From Gammaproteobacteria bacterium (GTDB lineage Bacteria > Pseudomonadota > Gammaproteobacteria > Pseudomonadales > Azotimanducaceae), in the NCBI GenBank assembly GCA_028821125.1, contig JAPPHD010000193.1:19418-83417 (forward strand): a stretch of 64,000 bases of DNA. Direction: 5' to 3'. Positions 24,809 to 34,164 of this stretch are shown piece by piece (within the stretch, counting starts at the first letter, position 1; each line of letters opens with the position of its first letter). The position numbers were made by a program, and so were the translations under genes. The notes beneath the pieces are model-generated. The model worked only from the letters and a program-made list of their open reading frames with translations, was not told the DNA's origin and searched no databases.

Positions 24809-25795
24809 CTATAAGCTCTGCTGCGAGAGAATCCGCTCGTGAAAGTCGCGCATGGTTGAATACAGGCGTTCGGTGGCTTCCGGTACCGTCGTATTCGCCT
24901 CGAACCGGATGGGGTCGAGCACGTGTGCCGCGACCGGGCCCGGCCGGGCCTCCCGCGTACCCGGCGGCCGGATCTGCTTGAGGCCTTCCAGATAGACCGG
25001 CACCACCGGCACCTTCGCTTCCAACGCCAGGATGGAGACGCCGTGCTTGAAGTGCGACAGGTGGCGGCCCCGTGCGCGCGTTCCCTCCGGGAACAGCATC
25101 AGGTTGGCTCCGTGCTTCAACAGCCATTTCGGATACTCCAGGGTGCGCGACCCGCCGCCCCGCTGGATCGGATACAGACCCGTAACCAGCGACTGGTACC
25201 ACGGCTGAAGCGTGACCTCCTTGCGCCCCTTCAGGAACCAGCGGTCGGCCGCCGCCCCGAAGAAGAGATTCGTACGGACCCGTAGCGGAATCGCCTTCAT
25301 CAGGCAGTACTGGTCGAAGTGGCTCTGGTGATTGGCGACAACGATGCACGGCCCCCGGACCGAGGCGAACTTCCTCTTGCCGTAGACCCGGTGTTCCGTG
25401 AAGAAGCGCCAGGCCCAGCGCTGATAGACGTAGGGATACATCAGGAAACGCACGAAGCGCGCCCACCACCGAACCTGCCAGCGATGCGGCCCTGCCGTCT
25501 GCGCCGACTGGCTCAACAGGCGCTGGAAGAGCGGCAGATCGATTGCGGGCAGAATCTCCGTATCCGCCGTGGTACTCATTTCCTGAGCGAGAGTGGCCCG
25601 ATACGCCTTGAAGTTGTCCGGCGCGTCGACAATGAAGCACTGGTCCCACTCGCCGAGCAGGCGATACCCCAACAGGATCTTCGCTTCCCAGCGCTCCAGG
25701 GCCTCGCAAACGCGCTCGACGGCACTCGGGCCTTCCGACTTCATGGCCTTCAGGCCCTCGGAGTGGTCCCGCATGAGAAGAACGTAGACGCCCAA
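24809..25795 (-). CDS. Fusion protein: GYD domain plus PlsC-type acyltransferase
   Basis: This 328-residue protein has two parts. Residues 1 to about 95 resemble the GYD protein encoded just upstream: VYVLLMRDHSEGLKAMK, then LLGYRLLGEWDQCFIVDAPDN. The remainder is a lysophospholipid acyltransferase domain, with ANHQSHFD (the HX4D motif, about 190) and LFPEGTRARG, as in 1-acyl-glycerol-3-phosphate acyltransferases. It should acylate a lysolipid at the inner membrane. The start is a TTG, three bases after the GYD stop codon, so translation is probably coupled. The GYD fusion is unusual. Confidence 0.85.
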   Translation of the reverse strand: MGVYVLLMRDHSEGLKAMKSEGPSAVERVCEALERWEAKILLGYRLLGEWDQCFIVDAPDNFKAYRATLAQEMSTTADTEILPAIDLPLFQRLLSQSAQTAGPHRWQVRWWARFVRFLMYPYVYQRWAWRFFTEHRVYGKRKFASVRGPCIVVANHQSHFDQYCLMKAIPLRVRTNLFFGAAADRWFLKGRKEVTLQPWYQSLVTGLYPIQRGGGSRTLEYPKWLLKHGANLMLFPEGTRARGRHLSHFKHGVSILALEAKVPVVPVYLEGLKQIRPPGTREARPGPVAAHVLDPIRFEANTTVPEATERLYSTMRDFHERILSQQSL

Positions 25796-25798
25796 GGT

Positions 25799-26107
25799 TC
25801 AGCCCGCGCTTTCCGGGGCGGCACTTTTCATCATGTTGATGTATCTCTCGATGGCAATGGCCGGAAACGTCGTGATCTTGATGGTTCCCCGGGAGCCGAG
25901 TTCCATGGAAAGGCGCGCCATGATCTCGTTCGAGGGCGCCTCGATCACGTTGACGAAGTCGTAGCCGCCGAGCACGGCGTACTGGGCGACCACCCGTGCC
26001 CCCATGCTCTCGACTTCCTTGTTGACCTCGCCCAGGCGCTCCGGGCGTTCCTTGAGCGTCTTGCGCCCTTCGTCGGTGAGCGTGCTGAGCATGATGTATG
26101 TCGCCAT
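25799..26107 (-). CDS. Stand-alone GYD-domain protein
   Basis: This 102-residue protein begins MATYIMLSTLTDEGRKTLKERPERLGEV and includes LGGYDFVNVIEAP, the motif that names the GYD family, with a ferredoxin-like beta-alpha-beta pattern. Functions of GYD proteins are largely unknown. ATG 26107 has a consensus AAGGAGG site. It lies immediately upstream of the GYD-PlsC gene, and the two likely arose by duplication of the GYD part. They may interact, which is inference. Confidence 0.88.
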   Translation of the reverse strand: MATYIMLSTLTDEGRKTLKERPERLGEVNKEVESMGARVVAQYAVLGGYDFVNVIEAPSNEIMARLSMELGSRGTIKITTFPAIAIERYINMMKSAAPESAG

Positions 26108-26342
26108 CGATTGCCTCCTTGTCCATTTTCCCCGGTTGATCCGGCAAGGCCGTCGCGGATCGGCGCAGGTCACTGCCGGCCCGTGAATCTGCGCTCGCGC
26201 GGCTCGGACCGACGCAATCACGCGCCGGCAGTTTGCTCCGCGCACACTCGGGGCGCAACCGATCCCCGGGAAGGGGACCGATTGTTGACCCTGAAAAAAC
26301 ACTGCGCCACACTTCGTGACGAAACGATGACGGGAGTTCAGG

Positions 26343-27152
26343 TTGTCACTGTCCATCGATCCGGCACCGCGGCAACGCCCCGGGCCATCGAGAGCGAACT
26401 TCGCCTGGGAGTTGCCACGCCTCTTCTTTGAGGTCGGCCGTCTCGGGTTGTCCTGGCCGCTCCTGCTCCAGCAGGCGGCGCGCGGCGACGGGCATCCGGT
26501 CATGGTGCTTCCCGGCTTCCTCGGGGGCGATGATTCCACCCTCATCCTGCGCAGGTTTCTCACGCAACTCGGATACGTCTCCCTCCCCTGGCTGCACGGC
26601 CGCAACACCGGCAACCCGGCCCAGCTCGACGGGGCAATACTGCGTTTCTACCGGGCCCATCACGCCAGCGGTGAGAAGATCTCCCTGATCGGGCAGAGCC
26701 TTGGCGGCATCTATGCACGGGAGATCGCCCGCAAGTTTCCCGATGCGGTGCGCAGCGTCATCACCCTGGGCAGCCCGTTCGCGGCCCGGGACGACGCCCA
26801 CACCGCGAATCCGCTGGTAACCCGGCTGTTCGAGTCGCTGTCCGGCCACACGGCGGAGGAGATGCGCCGGCGCATGGGCAACCGCGACGACCCCAGGGCG
26901 CCCCTGGGCATTCCAAGCACCTCGGTCTACAGCAGGAGCGACGGCGTGGCGTACTGGAAGGCCTGCGTAGACCGGGAGAGCGAACTGTCGGAAAACGTCG
27001 AGGTACGGGCCAGCCACACCGGCATGGCCATGAACCCGGATGTGCTGTACGTGATCGCCGACCGCCTGGCGCAGGACGCGCAAGCCTGGCAACCGTTCGA
27101 CCGCACCCGGGGTTGCCGGCCCTGGGCCTATCCGGAGCCTTTCAGCGCCTAG
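26343..27152 (+). CDS. Alpha/beta hydrolase (lipase/esterase-like)
   Basis: This 269-residue hydrolase has VMVLPGFLGGDDST (oxyanion region) and the nucleophile elbow IGQSLGGIYA (serine about 121). RASHTGMAMNP near residue 225 probably gives the catalytic histidine. There is no signal peptide. The ORF begins at TTG 26343 behind GGGAG. The substrate is unknown; location beside phospholipid acyltransferase genes suggests a lipid. The TAG stop is part of the CTAG end of the palindromic element at 27149-27193. Confidence 0.86.
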   Translation: MSLSIDPAPRQRPGPSRANFAWELPRLFFEVGRLGLSWPLLLQQAARGDGHPVMVLPGFLGGDDSTLILRRFLTQLGYVSLPWLHGRNTGNPAQLDGAILRFYRAHHASGEKISLIGQSLGGIYAREIARKFPDAVRSVITLGSPFAARDDAHTANPLVTRLFESLSGHTAEEMRRRMGNRDDPRAPLGIPSTSVYSRSDGVAYWKACVDRESELSENVEVRASHTGMAMNPDVLYVIADRLAQDAQAWQPFDRTRGCRPWAYPEPFSA

Positions 27153-27193
27153 TCCGCGTTCGCCACCAACTTCCTGCTGCGGACGCGGACTAG
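27149..27193. repeat. 45-bp palindromic element (CTAG-ended) between convergent genes
   Basis: CTAGTCCGCGT and ACGCGGACTAG are perfect 11-base arms around 23 bases. It shares the 23-mer CACCAACTTCCTGCTGCGGACGC, and the CTAG-CCGC start, with the larger element at 59484-59667. CTAG reads TAG on both strands, and it supplies the stop codons of both the hydrolase and larC. Confidence 0.85.
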
Positions 27194-28377
27194 TCGCTGT
27201 TCGCGCGGCTGGCCGCGATCTCCCGGTCGATTTCCGCCCTGGTTCTCAGGAAATCCAGCCCGCGCGACTCGGCGATACGCCGTACGTCGTCGAACTCGGA
27301 TTTCCAGCGCACCAGCCCGTCCGGCTGGGTGATGACCTTGATGCGCACGGGCCCGAAGCTGGTGTCTACGGTTTCGTTCTCCCGAGGCAGCGCGTGCTTG
27401 ACGAACGGCAGCACGCGCAACCCGATCGTCGTGGAACGGTTCAGCACCGCATCGATGAGAGCTTCCTGCAAGTCCAGGCGGCAAAGTACCGACAGGCAGG
27501 TGCCCGGGCGTGACTTCTTCATGACAACGGGCGTCAGGTAGACATCGTCGGCGCCGAGTTCGAGCAGATGGTCGAGTAGCGGTTCGAAGGCTTCCGGGCT
27601 CATGTCGTCAATGTTCGCCTCGATCTTCAAGTGCCGCGCACGCTCGAGGGCGCCGGTTTCCAGTTCCCCGGCCAGCACGCGCAGCACGTTCGGCACGGCG
27701 AAGTCCCGTGTGCCGATGCCGTAGCCGAGCGCCGTGGCGGTGAAGTTTGCCGGCGCCTCGAAACGGTCGACGCTTGCCTTGAGGATGGCGGCGCCGGTGG
27801 GCGTCGTGCTCTCGCCGTCCACGCCGCCGTATGAGCACGGCACGCCCTTGAGAATCTCCTGGGTTGCCGGCACCGGCACCGGCAGGCGGCCGTGGGCGCA
27901 ATCGACGTAGCCGCCCCCCACTTCCACCGTGCCGCACAATACCCTGTCCACATCGAGGTAGTTCAGGCAGATTGCCGCCCCGACCACGTCGACGATCGAG
28001 TCCACCGCGCCCACCTCGTGAAAGTGAACCCGCTCCACCGGAACGTCGTGAATCTTCGCTTCCGCGATCGCGATCGCATCGAAGATGCCAAGCGCCCGGT
28101 CCGAAACATCCTGGGGCAAGTCCGCCTTTCGAATGAGGGCCTGTATGTCGCTGTAATGCCGGTGATCCGGCTGCTTGACGCATTGGCGTACCTGGGCCCG
28201 AATGCCCGATATGCCCTGCTTGCTGTCCGGGCGAAAGGTCACCTCGAACTCTTCCGTGCAGGGTAGGCGGTTCAGGCTGTCGAGGATATGGTCCTCGGGC
28301 ACGCCGAGATCCGCCATGGCGCCGAGGTGCATGTCGCCGCTGATTCCGGCCTGACACTGATAGTAGAGAGCTTTCAT
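27190..28377 (-). CDS. larC: LarC-like nickel pincer cofactor biosynthesis protein (DUF111)
   Basis: This 395-residue protein matches the LarC/DUF111 family: QCQAGISGDMHLGAM at the start, VHFHEVGAVDSIVDVVGAA, TPTGAAIL and KIEANIDDMSPEA. LarC inserts nickel into the pincer cofactor made by LarB and LarE. Neither partner gene is in the window, nor a lactate racemase-like target. I took ATG 28377 (MKALYYQCQAG); upstream ORF sequence is not conserved-looking. It is the last gene of the Liv run, 85 bases after livJ. Its TAG stop lies in the palindromic element. Confidence 0.93.
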   Translation of the reverse strand: MKALYYQCQAGISGDMHLGAMADLGVPEDHILDSLNRLPCTEEFEVTFRPDSKQGISGIRAQVRQCVKQPDHRHYSDIQALIRKADLPQDVSDRALGIFDAIAIAEAKIHDVPVERVHFHEVGAVDSIVDVVGAAICLNYLDVDRVLCGTVEVGGGYVDCAHGRLPVPVPATQEILKGVPCSYGGVDGESTTPTGAAILKASVDRFEAPANFTATALGYGIGTRDFAVPNVLRVLAGELETGALERARHLKIEANIDDMSPEAFEPLLDHLLELGADDVYLTPVVMKKSRPGTCLSVLCRLDLQEALIDAVLNRSTTIGLRVLPFVKHALPRENETVDTSFGPVRIKVITQPDGLVRWKSEFDDVRRIAESRGLDFLRTRAEIDREIAASRANSD

Positions 28378-28462
28378 CTCCCGCTGCCCCGGTTGCGGGG
28401 CGCAAGGGTGTTCGCAAGACGTACCCCGATTCCCGGACCCGTCGGCAGGCCAGGGACCCGGT

Positions 28463-29653
28463 TCAATACGAAATCGACTGTTCGAGAACCACCCACCGGC
28501 CGTTCCGAACCTGAGACAGGGCGCTCTCGGTCGCGCCCTTGTGATTCTCGGCGGAAAACGCGACCTTGTAGCCGAAAATGTCGGTGTAGTCCGCAATCGC
28601 CTCGACACCGCCGAGCAGCGACTCGACGGTCAGGTCGGGGCCGGCATTTTTCAAAGCCTCCACAACGAGGTCCGCGCCCCGGTAGCCCTCCATTGCCGGC
28701 AGGCCCGGTTCCACGTCGTACAGGGCCATGTAGCGGTCCCACCAGGCCTGTACCTCCGGCGATTTCTCGTCGTCGGGATAGAGCCTGGCCATGTGCACGA
28801 AGGCGTAGTAACCCTCGCCGCTCTCCTGGTCGGCGATCACCTGCCCGTAGGCGGCGTTGTTGCCCACCCAGGCGACACCGGTCCAGCCCATCTTGCGGGC
28901 CGTGTCGAGCACGAGGATGGTGTCCCGGTGCACCGTGCCCATCAGCACCAGGTCGCAACCGGCGTTCCGGAGCCTGAGCACCGCCCCGGTGAACTCGCTT
29001 TCCGTGGGCTTGTGCGCCGCCTCGGCGGCGACTTCCAGCCCCATTTCCCGGACCTGGTCTTCAACGGCATCCCGTATCTCGAGCCCGTAGTCGGTATCGT
29101 GATAGATGGCGCACACCGCAGACCTGCCCTCGCGTTCCACGAAGTACTTCACGGCCGCCCGCACCTCGTCGTAGTAGATGCCGTGCTGCGAGAACTTCAT
29201 CGGGTGGAAGGGCTCGACCATCGCCCGGGCGCCGGAGACCGGGAACAGGTTGGGCACGCCCTGCTCGAACTGCTGGGGCATGACCGCGTTGTTGGTTGGC
29301 GTACCGACCGACAGGATCATGGCCAGGATGTTGTCGCGGTTGATGAGCTTGTTGGCCGCCTGGATGGCTCGCGGCACCTGGTAGGAGGTGTCTTCCACCA
29401 CGAAGCGGATCCGCCGCCCGTAGACGCCGCCCGCTTCGTTGGCCTCGTCGAATCGCATGCGCGCCCCGTTGACCACGCCCACGCCCCAAATGGCGATCGG
29501 GCCCGACACATCAGTATAGGTACCGAGCACGATCTCGTCGTCGGTTACCCCGCGGGTCGCAACGGCGGCATCGTCTTCCGGTTCGCCGCCCGGACACCCG
29601 GCCAGCAGCAGCGGCAATGCCAACAACAGGCTCTTCGCGACAACTGCTCTCAT
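28463..29653 (-). CDS. livJ: Branched-chain amino acid-type ABC transporter substrate-binding lipoprotein
   Basis: This 396-residue protein has a lipoprotein signal peptide ending LLLAGC, so it should be anchored at the membrane. It belongs to the LivJ/LivK periplasmic-binding family: EIVLGTYTDVSGPIAIWGVGVVNGARMRFDEAN, and later FTGAVLRLRNAGCDLVLMG. It delivers the ligand to LivH/LivM/LivG/LivF encoded upstream. With an acyl-CoA ligase gene between livF and this gene, the ligand may be an organic acid (for example aromatic or branched) instead of an amino acid. That is inference. Confidence 0.92.
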   Translation of the reverse strand: MRAVVAKSLLLALPLLLAGCPGGEPEDDAAVATRGVTDDEIVLGTYTDVSGPIAIWGVGVVNGARMRFDEANEAGGVYGRRIRFVVEDTSYQVPRAIQAANKLINRDNILAMILSVGTPTNNAVMPQQFEQGVPNLFPVSGARAMVEPFHPMKFSQHGIYYDEVRAAVKYFVEREGRSAVCAIYHDTDYGLEIRDAVEDQVREMGLEVAAEAAHKPTESEFTGAVLRLRNAGCDLVLMGTVHRDTILVLDTARKMGWTGVAWVGNNAAYGQVIADQESGEGYYAFVHMARLYPDDEKSPEVQAWWDRYMALYDVEPGLPAMEGYRGADLVVEALKNAGPDLTVESLLGGVEAIADYTDIFGYKVAFSAENHKGATESALSQVRNGRWVVLEQSISY

Positions 29654-29723
29654 TCGCTAAAGATTCAATCCAGCACGCTGCCCGATTTTACTGCGTCCGG
29701 CTCCCCGAGACGAGGCACGAGGG

Positions 29724-31538
29724 CTAGTACATCTCCCCGATCAGATCAGCGTATTTCTCGTGAACGACCTTGCGCTTCAGCTTCTGGGTGGGAGTCAGCT
29801 CGTCGTCCTCGGGGTCGAGAAGCTGGTCGATCAGGCGGAACTTCTTGATGGTCTCCACGCGCGCGAACTTCGCGTTGACCCTTTCGACCTCTTCGCCGAT
29901 CAGGTCCTGCACCTCGGTGGTGTGGCAGAGGCTCGTGTAGTTGGTGAACGGCACGTCGTTGTCCTGGGCGAACTTGGTGACGTTCTCGTGGTCGATCATG
30001 ACCAGGCAGGTCAGGAAGGGGCGCCGGTCGCCGACGACCACCGCATCGGTGATGAAGGGCGAGAACTTGAGCTGGTTCTCGATCTCGCTCGGCGTGACGT
30101 TCTTGCCGCCCGCGGTGATGATGATGTCCTTCATGCGGTCGACGATGTAGACGTAGCCGTCCTCGTCGATACGGCCCACGTCCCCCGTATGCAGCCAGTC
30201 CTGCCGGATGGTCTCCGCCGTCTTCTCCGGCTTGTTCCAGTAGCCCTCGATGACGCCGGCGCTCCTGATGAGGATTTCGTTTTCTTCCGAGAGCGTCACC
30301 TCCACCTCGCGGTTGGATCTGCCGACACTGCCGATGCGGGACTGCCCGGGCAGGTTGGCGGTTGCGAGGCCGCTGCACTCCGTCTGCCCGTAGACCTCGT
30401 ACATGGGCTTGTTCAGGGCCCAGAACCAGTCGATGAGTTCCGGAGCGATGGGCGCGGCGCCCGTCGACAGCCACCGGCAGCGGTCGATGCCGAGGAATAT
30501 CCGGATGTTCTTGAACACCAGGAAGTCCAGGACCGGGTACGCCAGGGCCAGCGCCCAGGGCACGGGCTCCGCCGCCTTGAGATGTTGCGCGCGCCTGAGC
30601 CCGAGCTTGAGGGCCAGGTCGTAAGCAAGACGCCCGAGCGCCGTTCCGTCCTTCAGCTTGATGACGATCGTCGAGTGTTGCTTCTCCCATACCCTGGGCA
30701 CGGCGAACGCCACCGTCGGCGCCACCTCCTGCTGGTCGTGCACGAAGGTTTCGGGTTCCTCCACCAGGTTGACCACACAGCCGGACGCGATGGCGCTGGA
30801 AATGTAGAACATGCGTCCGGCGATGTGGGCGAGCGGCAGGAAACCGAGCTGCTCGTCGGTATCGCGGAATCCGTAGATCTGCTGCATGTTGCGCATCATG
30901 AAGAGCATGTTGCGCTGGCTGATCATGGCGCCCTTGGGCGGGCCGGTGGTGCCGGAGGTGTAGGTAAGCACCATGAGATCCTTCGGGCGGGCGGCATCGA
31001 TCTCCCGGTTCCATACATCCGGGTGTTCCTCACCATAGGCGCGTCCGAGCGCCAACAGGTCTTCATAGCTCAGGCACGCCCCGTCACGAAAGTTGCGCAG
31101 CCCCTCCATGTCGAAGATGACGATCTTCTCCAGTGTCGGCGTACGCTCGCGCACCTCGAGGATCTTGTCGAGCTGCTCCTCGTCCTCGGCAAAATAGAAG
31201 CGGGTGAAACTGTCGTTGACCAGGTACTCCACCTGTACCGGCGCATCCGTGGGATAGACGCCGTTGGTGACGCCGCCGATGCAGTTGATGCCGAGGTCGG
31301 TGAACACCCATTCCCGGCAGACCTCGGCGGCGACCGAGCAGACATCGCCGCGTTTCAGCCCCAGCGCCTTCAGCCCGAGCCCGACCAGGCGCGCCTGTTC
31401 GCCGTAGTCGGCCCAGGTGTATTCGTTCCAGATGCCGAAGTCCTTTTCCCTGAGCGCGACCGTCTCCGACCATTCGGCGACCCGCTTGCGGAATAACCGG
31501 GGCAGCGTATCGCAGCCATCGACGGTCTGTTCATTCAT
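29724..31538 (-). CDS. Long-chain acyl-CoA ligase (AMP-forming)
   Basis: This 604-residue enzyme has ANL motifs: LTYTSGTTGPPKGAMISQ near 190, YGQTECSG, WLHTGDVGRIDEDGYVYIVDRMKDIIITAGGKNVTPSEIE, and a basic C-terminus ending KLKRKVVHEKYADLI. Its size is typical of long-chain or steroid/aromatic acyl-CoA ligases. I chose ATG 31538 because GAAGGAGA is correctly placed; the ORF track's start is an upstream TTG. It is inside the Liv operon between livF and livJ, coupling uptake with CoA activation. Confidence 0.93.
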   Translation of the reverse strand: MNEQTVDGCDTLPRLFRKRVAEWSETVALREKDFGIWNEYTWADYGEQARLVGLGLKALGLKRGDVCSVAAEVCREWVFTDLGINCIGGVTNGVYPTDAPVQVEYLVNDSFTRFYFAEDEEQLDKILEVRERTPTLEKIVIFDMEGLRNFRDGACLSYEDLLALGRAYGEEHPDVWNREIDAARPKDLMVLTYTSGTTGPPKGAMISQRNMLFMMRNMQQIYGFRDTDEQLGFLPLAHIAGRMFYISSAIASGCVVNLVEEPETFVHDQQEVAPTVAFAVPRVWEKQHSTIVIKLKDGTALGRLAYDLALKLGLRRAQHLKAAEPVPWALALAYPVLDFLVFKNIRIFLGIDRCRWLSTGAAPIAPELIDWFWALNKPMYEVYGQTECSGLATANLPGQSRIGSVGRSNREVEVTLSEENEILIRSAGVIEGYWNKPEKTAETIRQDWLHTGDVGRIDEDGYVYIVDRMKDIIITAGGKNVTPSEIENQLKFSPFITDAVVVGDRRPFLTCLVMIDHENVTKFAQDNDVPFTNYTSLCHTTEVQDLIGEEVERVNAKFARVETIKKFRLIDQLLDPEDDELTPTQKLKRKVVHEKYADLIGEMY

Positions 31539-31559
31539 CGACTCGTTCTCCTTCAAGCA

Positions 31560-32327
31560 TCAGCGCCAGGTCTTGCGCTGTTTCCACCGGCGCCGGCCCC
31601 GCACTCCCTGGTCTTTCATCCCGAGGTAGAACTCCTGGATATCCGTTGCGTTCTTCAGCCGCTCGCAGGAATCCTCCATGACGATGCGGCCGAGTTCCAT
31701 GACGTAACCGTAGTCGGCGACATCCAGCGCCATTTTCGCGTTCTGTTCGACAAGCAGCACCGTTACCCGCTGCTCGGCGTTCAGTCGCGTGACGATCTCC
31801 GCGATCTCGTGCACCAGCTTCGGGGCCAGCCCCAGGGATGGCTCATCGAGCAGCATGAGCCGGGGCCGCAGCATCAGGGCACGGCCGATAGCCAGCATCT
31901 GCTGCTGGCCGCCGGACAGCACCTGGGCGGGCTGCCTGACGAAACCCTTCAGGACCGGGAAATAGTCGTAGACCAGCTCCACATCCTCATCGACTTCCCG
32001 GTCCCTGCGCGAATACGCGCCCATGCGCAGGTTTTCCTCGACGGTGAGGAACGGAAACACCTCGCGCCCCTCCGGGACGTGGCCGATGCCGAGCCGCGCC
32101 ACCCAGTCCGGGTCCCGCGCCTGAATGGGACGGCCATCGAAAAGCACGCTGCCTTTCTGCGGGTCCATGGCGCCGCTTACGGTCTTCAGCACCGTGGTCT
32201 TGCCCGCGCCGTTGGCCCCGAGCACGGTGACGATGCTCCCCTCCGGCACGCGCATGCTGATGCCGTGGATGGCGAGGATCGGCCCGTAGTAGGTCTCAAC
32301 GTTGCGCAGTTCGAGCAGGTCCGCCAT
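31560..32327 (-). CDS. livF: ABC transporter ATP-binding protein LivF
   Basis: This 255-residue ATPase has Walker A GANGAGKTT, the signature LSGGQQQMLAIGRAL, Walker B LMLLDEPSLGLAP and a switch histidine-like segment LLVEQN, as in LivF proteins. It powers the Liv importer with LivG. ATG 32327 (MADLLELRNV) is two bases after the livG stop. An Arg/Lys-rich tail (RGRRRWKQRKTWR) extends about 15 residues beyond the usual end. Confidence 0.94.
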   Translation of the reverse strand: MADLLELRNVETYYGPILAIHGISMRVPEGSIVTVLGANGAGKTTVLKTVSGAMDPQKGSVLFDGRPIQARDPDWVARLGIGHVPEGREVFPFLTVEENLRMGAYSRRDREVDEDVELVYDYFPVLKGFVRQPAQVLSGGQQQMLAIGRALMLRPRLMLLDEPSLGLAPKLVHEIAEIVTRLNAEQRVTVLLVEQNAKMALDVADYGYVMELGRIVMEDSCERLKNATDIQEFYLGMKDQGVRGRRRWKQRKTWR

Positions 32328-32329
32328 CG

Positions 32330-33088
32330 TCAGTCTCCGAGATAGGCACGCAGCACTTCCGGGTGGTTCTGAACGGCGCCGGGCTCGCCGATGGTGATCG
32401 TCTGCCCGTCCGCCATGGCCAGTACCCGATCCGATGCGCTGGTTACCAGGTTCATGTCGTGCTCGACCATGATCACGGTGATGCCGAGTTCTTCGTTGAT
32501 GTCCTCGAGCCAGAACGACAGGTCCTCGGTCTCCTCCGGATTGAGCCCGGAGGAAGGCTCGTCGAGCAGCAGGAGCTTCGGCTTCAGGCACAGGGCGCGT
32601 GCGATCTCCACCATCTTGCGCACACCGTAGGGCAGCTCGCCGATCACCTTGTGCCGGTGGCTGCGCAGGTCGAGCAGATCGATGACATCCTCGACCGCGT
32701 CGCGCAACTTCAGCTCCTGGCGCCGCACCGACGGCAGAAACAGCAGTTCGGAGAACAGGTTGCTGCGCCGGTGGATGTGGCAGCCGATCAGCAGGTTCTT
32801 GAGCACCGTTTCCTGCTCGAACAGTTCCGTGTTCTGGAAGGTGCGGGCAATGCCGAGTTCCGCGATCGCATGGGCGGGAACCCCGGTGATGTCGCGCCCG
32901 TCGAAGACGATCGAGCCGTGGTCCACATCGTGGATGCGGCTGACGAGATTGAAGATGGTGGTCTTGCCCGCGCCGTTGGGCCCGACGATGCTGAACACCT
33001 GCCCCGGTTCAACGGCGAACGAGACTTCCTGCACCGCCTTGACGCCGCCGAAACTCACCGAGATGCCGTTGGCGGCCAGCAGTGTCAC
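32330..33088 (-). CDS. livG: ABC transporter ATP-binding protein LivG
   Basis: This 252-residue ATPase shows Walker A GPNGAGKTT, GIARTFQNTELF (Q-loop), a variant signature YGVRKMVEIARAL and Walker B LLLLDEPSSGLNP. It starts at GTG 33088, sharing GTGA with the livM stop, so the ORF track's 771-residue frame is chimeric. The canonical LSGGQ is replaced by LPYGVRK, as in many LivG relatives. It forms the ATPase heterodimer with LivF. Confidence 0.93.
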   Translation of the reverse strand: MTLLAANGISVSFGGVKAVQEVSFAVEPGQVFSIVGPNGAGKTTIFNLVSRIHDVDHGSIVFDGRDITGVPAHAIAELGIARTFQNTELFEQETVLKNLLIGCHIHRRSNLFSELLFLPSVRRQELKLRDAVEDVIDLLDLRSHRHKVIGELPYGVRKMVEIARALCLKPKLLLLDEPSSGLNPEETEDLSFWLEDINEELGITVIMVEHDMNLVTSASDRVLAMADGQTITIGEPGAVQNHPEVLRAYLGD

Positions 33089-34158
33089 TTCAGCCGCTCC
33101 GTGCGCAGATAGCTCTTCTGCCGCTTGTAGGTTGCGCGGCGGTACAGCGGGAACTGCTCGAAATAGAGGCGGATCTTCCGCCAGCGCCCGTAGAGCCCAA
33201 GCGGCTCGTAGATCAGGAACAGGATCAGGATCAACCCGAAGATGCCCGGCTCCAGGCCCGGGATGTGCCCTATTTCGGGCGGAACGGCATCCCTGAACAT
33301 CGCGATTCCCTGGGGCAACAGGCCGATGAACATGGCGCCGAATATGACCCCGTGCATGGACCCGAGGCCACCGACCACAACCATCAGCAGCAGTTGAATC
33401 GACATGATGATGGTGAACGCATCCGGCGCGAGGTAGCTGATCTTGTGGGCGAACAACCCGCCCGCGAGCCCGGTGAACCCGGCCGAAATCGCAAAGGCGA
33501 GGCTCTTGGTGTAGGCGAGATGGATGCCCATGCTCTCCGCCGAGGTCTCCGAGTCCCGCACCGCCACCATGGCCCGCCCGGTGGGGCTGCGCAGCCAGTT
33601 GAGCGCCGCGATCAGGCAGAAAAAGAGCACCGCGAGACACAGGTAATAGAAAGCAGTGGGGGTCGACAGGTCGATGAGAAACTCGGCCTTGGGCACGGCC
33701 AGGCCCCGGTAACCGCCGGTCACCGACTCCCAGTGCCCCAGCACCTGCTCGACGATCATGGCGAACGCCAGGGTGGCGACCGCCAGATAGATCCCGGTCA
33801 TGCGCAGCGCCGGAATGCCGACGATGCCGCCCACCACCGCCGTCAGCCCGGTCGCCGCGGCCAGGGCCAGCGGCAGCGGCCAGCCATGGGAGAGAAGCCA
33901 GGCATGGGCATAGGCGCCGATGGCCAGAAAGGCCGCGTGGCCCAGGCTCACCTGGCCCGTGTAGCCCACCAGCAGCATCAGCCCGATGCCGGCTATGGCG
34001 TAGATGTACACCAGGGCCAACTCGCCGAGGTAGAACCGGCCCAGCACCAGGGGAGCGAGCAGCACGGCAAGCGCCAGCAGCCCGTACCACAACCACTGCC
34101 CCCGGTGCTCGAAGAGGTCGATGTCCTGGCCGTAGTGGACTTTGCGAATGAAACGCAC
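33085..34158 (-). CDS. livM: Branched-chain amino acid-type ABC permease LivM
   Basis: This 357-residue inner-membrane permease has about nine to ten hydrophobic segments, with LLVGYTGQVSLGHAAFLAIGAYAHAW, the LivM hallmark, and EAA-loop-like IHLAYTKSLAFAISAGFTGLAGGLFAH. It overlaps livG by four bases and lies six bases after livH. It forms the membrane channel with LivH. The C-terminal tail after TM10 is basic. Confidence 0.94.
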   Translation of the reverse strand: MRFIRKVHYGQDIDLFEHRGQWLWYGLLALAVLLAPLVLGRFYLGELALVYIYAIAGIGLMLLVGYTGQVSLGHAAFLAIGAYAHAWLLSHGWPLPLALAAATGLTAVVGGIVGIPALRMTGIYLAVATLAFAMIVEQVLGHWESVTGGYRGLAVPKAEFLIDLSTPTAFYYLCLAVLFFCLIAALNWLRSPTGRAMVAVRDSETSAESMGIHLAYTKSLAFAISAGFTGLAGGLFAHKISYLAPDAFTIIMSIQLLLMVVVGGLGSMHGVIFGAMFIGLLPQGIAMFRDAVPPEIGHIPGLEPGIFGLILILFLIYEPLGLYGRWRKIRLYFEQFPLYRRATYKRQKSYLRTERLK

Positions 34159-34164
34159 GTCGCC

